DNA from: an uncultured Oxalobacteraceae bacterium
Lineage (GTDB): Bacteria; Pseudomonadota; Gammaproteobacteria; Burkholderiales; Burkholderiaceae
Direction: 5' to 3'
Length of the DNA stretch: 17,588 nucleotides
Assembly (NCBI GenBank): GCA_946479255.1
Contig: CAMLFK010000089.1
Coordinates: forward strand, 1 to 17,588
The notes beneath the pieces were generated by a model. That model had not been told where the DNA came from. It made no database searches and saw nothing but the letters and a program-made list of their open reading frames with translations. Within the stretch, counting starts at the first letter, position 1. The number at the start of each line of letters is the position of its first letter. Shown here piece after piece: positions 9,749 through 16,464 of the stretch. Both the position numbers and the translations under genes were made by a program.

Positions 9749-10498
9749 TCAATGTCCTCCCGCCGCGCCGCCGGCGACAATAAAGCCCGGAATCGCGACT
9801 TTCTTCTCGATCCGGTGCATGAGGAAAACGACGCAGACGTTGACCATCACGTAGATCAGGGTCGCGGCGCTGAAGGCCTCGAAGACCTGGAACGAGAATT
9901 CCTGGATCGCCCTGGCACTGGCGGTCAGTTCCATCAGGCCGATGGTCAGCGCGACCGAACTGTTCTTGATGATGTTGAGGAACTCGCTGGTAAGCGGCGG
10001 CAGGATCACCCGCGCGGCCATGGGCAGCAAGATATAGCGGTAGGTCTGCCCCTGGGTCAGGCCGAGCGCCGTGCCGGCCATTTTCTGCCCGCGCGGCAAG
10101 GCGGCAATGCCGGCGGACACTTGTATCGCCACCCTGGAGGAGGTGAAGAACCCCAGGCACAGGACCGCGGTGACGAAGGGGGCATTCGGCAAGGCCTTGA
10201 TGTAGTCGCCCGCCGCTTGCGGAAGCACCTCCGGCATGACGAAGTACCACAGGAACATCTGCACCAGCAGCGGTATATTGCGAAACAGTTCGACATAGGT
10301 ATTGCCCAGCCGGACCAGCCACTTGTTCGGCAGGGTGCGTACGGTGCCGACCACCAGGCCCAGCGCCAGCGCCATGACCCAGGCCAGCAGCGCGGTCGCC
10401 AGCGTCCATGCCAGGCCTGACATCAAGGTGTCGAAATAAGTGCCGACACCATCGGGTGCGGTCTCCCAGAAGATGCGCCAGTTCCAGTGATAATTCAT
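9749..10498 (-). CDS. gltJ: Glutamate/aspartate ABC transporter permease GltJ
   Basis: Partner permease subunit of the Glu/Asp importer, 249 aa from ATG 10498. The ribosome binding site is weak (GGAAA), unlike the other genes of the unit. The N terminus MNYHWNWRIF resembles E. coli GltJ; further matches are YVELFRNIPLLVQMFLWYFV, LPRGQKMAGTALGLT and LPPLTSEFLNIIKNSSVALT, the last two around the EAA loop. Hydrophobic segments occur at about 22-48, 70-90, 110-130 and 205-225. It lies 30 bp downstream of gltI and is directly coupled to gltK. Confidence 0.96.
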   Translation of the reverse strand: MNYHWNWRIFWETAPDGVGTYFDTLMSGLAWTLATALLAWVMALALGLVVGTVRTLPNKWLVRLGNTYVELFRNIPLLVQMFLWYFVMPEVLPQAAGDYIKALPNAPFVTAVLCLGFFTSSRVAIQVSAGIAALPRGQKMAGTALGLTQGQTYRYILLPMAARVILPPLTSEFLNIIKNSSVALTIGLMELTASARAIQEFSFQVFEAFSAATLIYVMVNVCVVFLMHRIEKKVAIPGFIVAGGAAGGH

Positions 10499-10528
10499 GT
10501 GTGTTTTTCCAGGCTAGCCAACAGGGGA

Positions 10529-11479
10529 TCAGCGCTTTTTGGCGGCTGCTTTTTGCGCTTCGGGGACCTTGGCATAGGCGGCCGGGTCGCCCGAATCGGT
10601 CGGATTGGCGAGCACCATTTCAAGCTGGGGCGGCATCGGGAAGCGCAGGTTGATGCCCTTTGGCGGAATCGGCGACATGAACCATTTCTGGTACAGGCGC
10701 TGGACCGCGTCGCCCGACTTGTACAAGGCAATGATGGCCTCGTCGACCGCCTTCTTGAACGCCGGGTCATCCTTGCGCAGCATGATCCCGTACGGCTCGA
10801 CCGACAGCGCTTCGGCAGTGATGGTGTAGTCATCCGGTTTCTTGGCGTTGGCCCGCTGCGAAGCGAGCAGGATGTCGTCGTTGGCCTCGGCCACGGCACG
10901 GCCCGTCTCAAGCATCAAGAAGGCTTCAGGGTGATCCTTGGCGACGATAATGTTCATGCCGAGGTCTTTCTCGCGGTTGAGAATGGTCATCTGCTTGAGC
11001 GTGGAGGTGCCGGCCGTCGCGACCAGGGTCTTGCCCTTCATGTCGGCCAGCGACTTGATGTTGGACGAGTTCTTGACCATCAGCCGGTTGGCGATGACGA
11101 ACATGGTGGGTGCGAACGCTACCTGCTGCTGGCGCTCGAGGTTATTGGTGGTCGAACCGCATTCCAGGTCAATGGTGCCGTTGGCCATCAGGGGAATCCG
11201 GTTGGCCGAGGTGACCGGGTTCATCACCACCTTCAGCTCGGACAGTCCGAGCCGTTTTTGCAGGGCCGCGACCACCCTCATGCACAGGTCGATCGAGTAG
11301 CCCTGATACTGCTGCTTGTCGTCAATGTAGGAGAACGGAATAGAGCCGTCGCGCACGCCCAGCGTGATGGTGCCGTTTTTCTTGATCTTGGCAAGTGTGC
11401 CGGACAGTTCTTGCGCCTGCGCAGTGGTGCCGAACAAGATCGCACTGAACAGTACAAGGAGGGATTTAGCGTAGTTCAT
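10529..11479 (-). CDS. gltI: Glutamate/aspartate periplasmic binding protein GltI
   Basis: Periplasmic solute-binding protein (SBP_bac_3 family) that delivers Glu/Asp to GltJK. ATG 11479 (316 aa) has GGAG 8 nt upstream and begins a clear Sec signal peptide, MNYAKSLLVLFSAILFGTTAQA, with cleavage likely after residue 22. The open frame continues 118 codons upstream but that stretch is Arg/Pro/Met-rich and crosses the porin end, so it is rejected. Ligand-pocket segments include GVRDGSIPFSY, DLECGSTTNNLERQ, VATAGTST and KDHPEAF. The C terminus PTDSGDPAAYAK is shared with the second binding protein in this window; the basic tail AAAKKR is unusual. A hairpin with T-rich tail ends 22 nt before the start codon. 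Confidence 0.95.
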   Translation of the reverse strand: MNYAKSLLVLFSAILFGTTAQAQELSGTLAKIKKNGTITLGVRDGSIPFSYIDDKQQYQGYSIDLCMRVVAALQKRLGLSELKVVMNPVTSANRIPLMANGTIDLECGSTTNNLERQQQVAFAPTMFVIANRLMVKNSSNIKSLADMKGKTLVATAGTSTLKQMTILNREKDLGMNIIVAKDHPEAFLMLETGRAVAEANDDILLASQRANAKKPDDYTITAEALSVEPYGIMLRKDDPAFKKAVDEAIIALYKSGDAVQRLYQKWFMSPIPPKGINLRFPMPPQLEMVLANPTDSGDPAAYAKVPEAQKAAAKKR

Positions 11480-11501
11480 GTCAGTTACTCCACGAGAAGT
11501 G

Positions 11502-11545
11502 AAAAAAACACAGAGAGAAAATGCCGGCCACCCACGGCGCCCGGC
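11502..11545 (-). terminator. Hairpin plus T-rich tail between porin and gltI (terminator or attenuator)
   Basis: Read on the - strand, GCCGGGCGCC pairs with GGTGGCCGGC around a GTG loop (11545-11523; ten positions with one G-G mismatch and one G-T wobble). It is followed by ATTTT, a CT-rich stretch and seven T (11508-11502). This has the form of an intrinsic terminator downstream of the porin. The gltI start codon is only 22 nt beyond the last T. Confidence 0.65.
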
Positions 11546-11579
11546 TTGATGCGGCTCACAGTCGTACGAACACAGCGCC

Positions 11580-12572
11580 TCAGAACGTGTGGCGGATCCC
11601 GAGGTTGGTGCCGGTGTTACCCGTGCCATCTGTGGTCGCATTGCCAACCCTAAATGTAGCACCGTTGCGTCGGCTAATGTGCGCATAGGCCGCGTACACA
11701 TCGGTACGCTTGGACAGCGCATAGGTGGCGCCCAGCGCGCTCTGGCGCGCATCACGCCCGGCGGCTGTCGCATCGTTGTGGCGGATATACGAAGCGTAGA
11801 GCTTGGTCGCCCCGAATGGCACGATGAGGCCAACGATCGTATCGTTGCTGCGCCCGCCCGCCAGAGCCGTGTTGCGCGCGTAGCCCAAGGTCGCTTCGGC
11901 GGCCCCGAAGTTGTAGCGGGCGGCGAGCAAGGTATTGGCGCTGCTGTCGGTGGCCAGCGCGTTTTGCTGGCGGTGCCGGGTGAGCGCGACGATCAGGTTT
12001 CCGCCGGCGTAGGTCAAGGACGAGCTGTAGGCGCGCTTGGCGGCGGCATTGCCGGCTTGTTCGCCAGGTGCTACCGCCAGCTCGGCCGTGAGGCCGCGCA
12101 GTGACGGCGAGGCATACCCCACCATGTTATCGAGGCGGGTATTGGCGACCAGGATGTTGGCGGCATTGCCGGCGAAGCCGGCGCAGAATGGGTCGCTGAC
12201 ATCCCGCATGACGCGATAGTACGGTGAATACTGACGGCCTAGGCTCAGCGCGCCCAGTTCGCTCGACACGCCCACGTAAGCCTGGCGCCCGAACAGCAGG
12301 CCGCCCTGGGCCGCGCTGCCGGTATCGAGATTCAAGCCGTTTTCCAGGACGAAGTAGATCTTGCGTCCCGCGCCGAGGTCTTCCTTGCCTTTGAAGCCGA
12401 TGCGCGAGCCGGAGGCCACGCCACTGGTGAGCGCGTTCATGGAGCCGGCCGGCCCGCCCGATTCGTGCACCAGCGCGGCATCGGCAACGCCGTACACGGT
12501 GACGCTCGACTGCGCCATGGCGGCGCTTGAGGCCAGGATTGACGCCCCGACGGCGATCATTATTTTGTTCAT
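11580..12572 (-). CDS. Gram-negative general porin (Porin_4/OmpC-like)
   Basis: Trimeric beta-barrel outer-membrane porin typical of betaproteobacteria, 330 aa. ATG 12572 follows GAGGA (8-9 nt spacing). The signal peptide MNKIMIAVGASILASSAAMA ends before QSSVTVYGVADAAL, the usual first strand of this family. Other hallmarks: SRIGFKGKEDLGAG, YFVLENGLNLDTG, LLFGRQAYVGVSSELGALSLGRQY, many alternating strands, and C-terminal Phe (GIRHTF) for BAM recognition. It is somewhat shorter than many relatives (about 340-380 aa). Located immediately upstream of gltI on the same strand, it may serve for acidic amino-acid entry; this role is inferred from position only. Confidence 0.93.
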   Translation of the reverse strand: MNKIMIAVGASILASSAAMAQSSVTVYGVADAALVHESGGPAGSMNALTSGVASGSRIGFKGKEDLGAGRKIYFVLENGLNLDTGSAAQGGLLFGRQAYVGVSSELGALSLGRQYSPYYRVMRDVSDPFCAGFAGNAANILVANTRLDNMVGYASPSLRGLTAELAVAPGEQAGNAAAKRAYSSSLTYAGGNLIVALTRHRQQNALATDSSANTLLAARYNFGAAEATLGYARNTALAGGRSNDTIVGLIVPFGATKLYASYIRHNDATAAGRDARQSALGATYALSKRTDVYAAYAHISRRNGATFRVGNATTDGTGNTGTNLGIRHTF

Positions 12573-12624
12573 TAGGTCCTCACTTATTCATCGTTTTTAT
12601 AATTGGTCGGCAATACCGGCCCTT

Positions 12625-12648
12625 TCCAGCAATCCGAGATGTGCTGGA
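12625..12648. promoter_or_regulatory. 7-bp inverted repeat upstream of porin (operator candidate)
   Basis: TCCAGCA (12625-12631) and TGCTGGA (12642-12648) are perfect inverted arms separated by 10 nt, 53-76 bp upstream of the porin start codon and just past the stop of the LysR fragment. No T tract follows on either strand, so a protein-binding site is more likely than a terminator. The binding partner is unknown; the nearby sigma-54 activator or a LysR-type protein are candidates. Confidence 0.4.
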
Positions 12649-12676
12649 TGCGTGCCGCTGCCAGGAAAGGTAGTAC

Positions 12677-12955
12677 TTAGTGCGCGCCGCCGCGATCGGG
12701 CGCGTGCCGCAGGCTATGCCTGGCCTGATGGACCAGTTGCACAATGCCGACGGCCTGGTCACGGAATAGGTGGCCGTCCGTCGTCAGTGAAAGGGGGGTG
12801 CTGCTGCGGTCGACCAGGGTGGTGCCGAGCCAGCTTTCGAGCGCCTGGATACGCCGGCTGAACGCGGGCTGACTGGCGTGCCGCGCGATGGCGGAACGAG
12901 AAAAGCTGCGCGTATCGGCCAGACAAAGAAAGTCTTCCATCCACTTCGTATTCAT
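12677..12955 (-). pseudogene. LysR-type regulator fragment: HTH domain only
   Basis: This encodes 92 aa from ATG 12955, with a good ribosome binding site (GGAGA in GCAGGAGACAAGCATG). Residues 1-82 are a typical LysR N-terminal winged helix-turn-helix: WMEDFLCLADTRSFSRSA, ARHASQPAFSRRIQALESWLG, and TTLVDRSSTPLSLTTDGHLF, then the start of the linker helix. It ends with HAPDRGGAH and a TAA, so the roughly 200-residue effector domain is missing, and I find no remnant of it in the 104 bp before the porin gene. Most likely it is a truncated gene left by deletion; the intact start and binding site mean a small DNA-binding protein could still be made. It is divergent from the sensor kinase. Confidence 0.75.
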
Positions 12956-13289
12956 GCTTGTCTCCTGCTTTTATTTTCTGTCCGATGGGCAGCTGCGCCG
13001 CCCCCGTCCTCTTCTTTTAGCAGTTAGCGTGCCAGTCGTTCAATGCTCTCTTTGGATTGTCTATCCTATTGATTTAATTGGATTTTTCTAAAATTATGCG
13101 CTTCTTGGCGGCGCTCGCCGTGCGGCCTTCCACACGAAGCACTTTTTGGCGTGCGGGTTTGGAAACCGGGCGTTCCGGCTGAATGAAAAATTCCTGGCGA
13201 TCTGAATTGCAGGAGTAATCTTCTGGAGTAACATAGGCAGCGCTCGCGTCAATGCTGCGGCCGCACCGACACTTAAAGAGGCCGTCAAT
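12956..13289. other. 334-bp intergenic region between LysR fragment and sensor kinase
   Basis: No convincing gene is seen. Roughly 13040-13100 is markedly AT-rich compared with its surroundings and contains TTGGATT twice (13052-13058, 13078-13084), the inverted pair GGAT-N5-ATCC (13054-13066) and a -10-like TAAAAT (13089-13094). This is the likely promoter zone for the divergent genes, although no good -35/-10 pair with 16-18 bp spacing was found. The remaining 190 bp up to the kinase would be a long leader; it holds GGAA-N8-TTCC around 13161-13176 and no clear ORF with a ribosome binding site. Confidence 0.4.
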
Positions 13290-15089
13290 TTGCAGGCGAT
13301 CAAACAATTTTTCCTGTCCCGCCCGGTCCGCGCTATCGCGGCGTGGGCCGGTATCGCGGGCATCATCGCCGCCAGCATGTTCCTGGTCCATGCATGGAGC
13401 ACGCGCACCGGTTATGCGCAGCTGAACGACACCCTGGCTCAGGAGCTCGACTTGTATACCTCGGCGCTCGAGAGTGAACTGGGCAGGCATGAGTATCTGC
13501 CCGCCATCGTCGCCCTCGACAATGAGGTGCTGGCGCTGCTGCAACAGCCGGCCAGCGACGCCCTGGCCGTGCATGCCAGCCGGCGGCTGACGAGCCTGAA
13601 CGCGCGCGCCGGCTCGCTGGCCATTTTCGTGCTCGATACCGCCGGCCTGGTGCGTGCGGCCAGCAACTGGTATCGGCCCGAGAGCATGGTGGGAATGGAC
13701 CGCTCGGCCCTGCCATATTTTGCCGGCGCCATGCAAGGCCAGCCTGCGCGCTATTTCGAACGCGCCGCGGCGCGTAACGCGCCCGAGTATTACTTCGCCC
13801 AGCCGGTGCTGCGGAACGGCAAAGTGCTGGGAGTGGTGGTGGTGAAAATCAGTCTCGATCCGATCGAGTCGACCTGGGCGGTGTCCGCCGCGCCGACCCC
13901 GAATGACTTCGTCATGGTGATCGGCCCGGACGATACGATCGTGCTGTCCTCCGTGCCATCCTGGCGCAATCGCAAGGCCACGCTGCCCAGCGTCCAAGGC
14001 AAGCAGGTGACGACCTGGCCTGCGCTCAACCCGAACTCGCCGCGCGCCCGCTACGCGATCCAGACGCGCTCGATGGCGCGCCAGGGCTGGCGCGTGGCCA
14101 CGCTGACCAATGCGTCGCACATGCAGGTCCAGGCCTGGCAAAATGCGATCGCGGCCGGCATCCTGGCGGCCTTCCTCGGCTTGCTGGCGCTGTTCCTGGC
14201 ACTGCGCCGGCGCGCCATTGCCAGCCGCCTGCGCGCGCGTGAAGCGCTCCAGCGCGCGCACGATGAACTGGAACTGCGCATCGCCGAGCGCACCGCCGAA
14301 TTGAACGCGACGAACCAGGCACTGCTGCACGAAATCGGCGAGCGCAAGCATGCCGAACAGGTGCTGCGCGCCTCCCAGGACGAGCTGCTGCATGCAAGCA
14401 AACTGGCCCTGATCGGCCAAATGTCCGCGGGCATCACCCACGAAATCAGCCAGCCGCTGACGGCGCTGCGCTCACTGTCGTTCAATACCCAGCTGCTGCT
14501 CAAACGCGGCGACATGGCGCGCGTCGAAAAGAACCTGCAGTCGGTCACCGATCTGACCGAGCGCATCGGCCGCCTGACCGAGCAGCTCAAGTCCTTCTCG
14601 CGCAAGGCGCCCTTGCTGCTGGCGCCGTTCGACGTGACCAAGGCGGTCGACAACACGCTGCAATTGCTGGACAACCGGATTCGCACCGAGCACGCGCGCG
14701 TGCAACTGGACCTGGCGCCGTCGGTACACGTGCTGTGCGACCGCAACCGGCTCGAACAGGTGCTGATCAATTTGTGCGCCAACGCGCTCGATGCCATGCA
14801 GAACAGCGCCGAGAAAAACCTGAAGATTCGCCTGTGGCGCGCCAACGGCCGCGCCTTCATCCAGGTCAGCGACAGTGGCGCAGGCATTGCGCCCGAGCTG
14901 CTCGGGCGTCTGTTCGAACCATTTTTCAGCACCAAGCTGCCAGGCCAGGGCCTGGGACTGGGCCTGGCCATCTCGGCCGACATTGTGCGCGAGTTCGGCG
15001 GCACACTGCGAGCATTTAATATTCCAGGTGGCGCGGCCTTCGAGCTGGATTTGACCCTGGCAGAGGAAGAGGAAACAAGCGATGTTTGA
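13290..15089 (+). CDS. DctB/AauS-like membrane sensor histidine kinase
   Basis: Inner-membrane sensor kinase, 599 aa, partner of the downstream response regulator. The only reasonable start is TTG 13290, with an AAAGAGG ribosome site about 8 nt upstream; no ATG or GTG exists in frame before the first membrane helix. Layout: TM1 about 14-36, periplasmic dCache-like domain about 37-285 (NWYRPESMVGMDRSALPYF; YYFAQPVLRNGKVLGVVVV), TM2 about 288-310, coiled coil about 318-370 (AHDELELRIAERTAELNATN), H-box GITHEISQPLTALR with phospho-acceptor His384, then ATPase N-box LINLCANALDAM (about 491-502), G1 DSGAGIA (about 528-534) and G2 GQGLGLGL (about 552-559). The periplasmic domain of DctB relatives binds small carboxylates; an acidic amino-acid ligand is inferred from the neighbouring glt genes. 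It overlaps the regulator gene by 8 bp. Confidence 0.92.
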   Translation: MQAIKQFFLSRPVRAIAAWAGIAGIIAASMFLVHAWSTRTGYAQLNDTLAQELDLYTSALESELGRHEYLPAIVALDNEVLALLQQPASDALAVHASRRLTSLNARAGSLAIFVLDTAGLVRAASNWYRPESMVGMDRSALPYFAGAMQGQPARYFERAAARNAPEYYFAQPVLRNGKVLGVVVVKISLDPIESTWAVSAAPTPNDFVMVIGPDDTIVLSSVPSWRNRKATLPSVQGKQVTTWPALNPNSPRARYAIQTRSMARQGWRVATLTNASHMQVQAWQNAIAAGILAAFLGLLALFLALRRRAIASRLRAREALQRAHDELELRIAERTAELNATNQALLHEIGERKHAEQVLRASQDELLHASKLALIGQMSAGITHEISQPLTALRSLSFNTQLLLKRGDMARVEKNLQSVTDLTERIGRLTEQLKSFSRKAPLLLAPFDVTKAVDNTLQLLDNRIRTEHARVQLDLAPSVHVLCDRNRLEQVLINLCANALDAMQNSAEKNLKIRLWRANGRAFIQVSDSGAGIAPELLGRLFEPFFSTKLPGQGLGLGLAISADIVREFGGTLRAFNIPGGAAFELDLTLAEEEETSDV

Positions 15090-16464
15090 CCATTTGAAAA
15101 TCGTATTCGTCGAAGATGATGAGTCCGTGCGCAGCAGTGTCAGTGAAACGCTGGAACTGGCCGGGTTCGCAGTGGCGCCGTTCGAGTCGGCCGAAGACGC
15201 CCTGCCGCAGCTGGTCAGCGCTTTTGCGGGCATCGTCATCAGCGATGTGCGCCTGCCCGGTGTCGATGGCTTTGAACTGCTGCGCCAGGTGTGCGCGGTC
15301 GATCCAAGCATTCCGGTCATCATGGTGACCGGCCACGGCGACGTCTCGATGGCGGTCGAGGCGATGCAATGTGGCGCCTACGATTTCATCGAGAAGCCGT
15401 TTGCGATGGAACGTTTGGTCGAGGTGGCAACGCGCGCGATGGAAAAGCGGGCCTTGCGGCTGGAGGTCGACACCTTGCGACGGCAACTGGAGGGCCGCCA
15501 CGCGATTGAGGCTACCCTGCTCGGCAACTCGCCGGCAATCCGTGCGCTGCGCCGCCAGATCCTGAACCTGGCCGATACGCCGGCTGACGTGCTGGTGTTC
15601 GGGGAAACCGGTACCGGCAAGGAAGTGGTGGCGCGCTGCCTGCACGAGTTCAGCAAACGCAGCACGGCGAACTTTGTCGCGATCAATTGCGGCGGCATGC
15701 CCGAGGCCCTGTTTGAAAGCGAAATCTTCGGGCACGAAGTCGGCGCCTTTACCAACGCCAGCAAACGCCGGGTGGGCAAGATCGAGCATGCCGACGGCGG
15801 CACCTTGCTGCTCGATGAAATCGAAAGCATGCCGATGGCGCTGCAGGTCAAGATGCTGCGCGCCGTGCAGGAACGCAAGATCGAGCGGCTCGGGTCGAAT
15901 CAACAGATACCGGTCGATGTCCGCATCGTCGCCGCCACCAAGGCCGACCTCAAGGAATTAAGCGAACAACAGAAATTTCGCGCCGACCTGTACTACCGGC
16001 TCAACGTTGCCGTGCTTGAACTGCCGCCGCTGCGCGAACGGCGCGAGGATATTCCCGTCTTGTTCGAGCATTTTGCACTGCAGGCGGCCTTGCGCTATGG
16101 ACGCGAAGCGCCGATCTTGGCGGGGCACGAGATGCGCCGGCTGATGGCCGGCGACTGGCCCGGCAATGTGCGCGAACTGCGCAACGCGGCCGACCGTTTC
16201 GTGCTCGGCTTGCCCGGATCAGGTCACCCGGAGGAGGAGGGCGGTGCGCGTTTGACCTTGGCGCAGCAGATGGACCTGGTCGAAAAATCGCTGATTGAGC
16301 AGGCCTTAAAGCAGCACGAGGGGCGCCCGCAAGCGATCTGCGATGAACTTGGGATCGCCAAGAAAACCCTGTATGACAAATTGCATCGGCACGGCATCGT
16401 CATCGATGAGTACCGGCCGGCGCAAGGGGCGGCCGGATCAGCGGTAGGTAGCGGGGTCGCCTGA
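15082..16464 (+). CDS. DctD/AauR-like sigma-54-dependent response regulator
   Basis: Bacterial enhancer-binding protein of 460 aa. ATG 15082 lies inside the kinase gene (ATGTTTGA overlap), indicating translational coupling. Receiver domain about 1-125 with phospho-acceptor Asp55 in VISDVRLPG and K at EKPF. AAA+ domain about 148-380: Walker A GETGTGKE (174-181, Lys180), sigma-54 contact loop GAFTNA (221-226, normally GAFTGA), Walker B LLLDEIES (Asp245/Glu246), and FRADLYYRLNV with arginine fingers. Fis-type HTH about 412-440 (QAICDELGIAKKTLYDKLHRHGI). The last 9 codons overlap, tail to tail, the 3' end of the next gene. DctD-like features include EIESMP and ERLGSN. Targets are probably the glt block, which is inference. 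Confidence 0.93.
   Translation: MFDHLKIVFVEDDESVRSSVSETLELAGFAVAPFESAEDALPQLVSAFAGIVISDVRLPGVDGFELLRQVCAVDPSIPVIMVTGHGDVSMAVEAMQCGAYDFIEKPFAMERLVEVATRAMEKRALRLEVDTLRRQLEGRHAIEATLLGNSPAIRALRRQILNLADTPADVLVFGETGTGKEVVARCLHEFSKRSTANFVAINCGGMPEALFESEIFGHEVGAFTNASKRRVGKIEHADGGTLLLDEIESMPMALQVKMLRAVQERKIERLGSNQQIPVDVRIVAATKADLKELSEQQKFRADLYYRLNVAVLELPPLRERREDIPVLFEHFALQAALRYGREAPILAGHEMRRLMAGDWPGNVRELRNAADRFVLGLPGSGHPEEEGGARLTLAQQMDLVEKSLIEQALKQHEGRPQAICDELGIAKKTLYDKLHRHGIVIDEYRPAQGAAGSAVGSGVA

Noticed and set aside
12609..12622. Possible sigma-54 promoter (GG...GC) upstream of the porin on the - strand
   Set aside because: GG and GC are separated by 9 rather than 10 nt and flanking consensus bases are poor; near miss only.
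12580..12762. 60-codon ORF downstream of the LysR fragment as the missing effector domain
   Set aside because: Different frame from the HTH, no LysR effector motifs; a shadow ORF.
13096..13182. 28-codon ORF (MRFLAALAVRPS...) in the kinase leader
   Set aside because: No ribosome binding site and no recognisable feature; cannot be supported as a leader peptide.
13225..13239. Possible sigma-54 promoter TGG-N11-GCA before the kinase
   Set aside because: The GG-N10-GC spacing fits but almost no other consensus base matches; expected by chance.
13074..13289. Frame on the - strand ending in the kinase leader with fairly natural composition (ending RIILEKSN)
   Set aside because: No start codon with a ribosome site in the intergenic part; its upstream continuation is antisense to the kinase and looks like shadow sequence.
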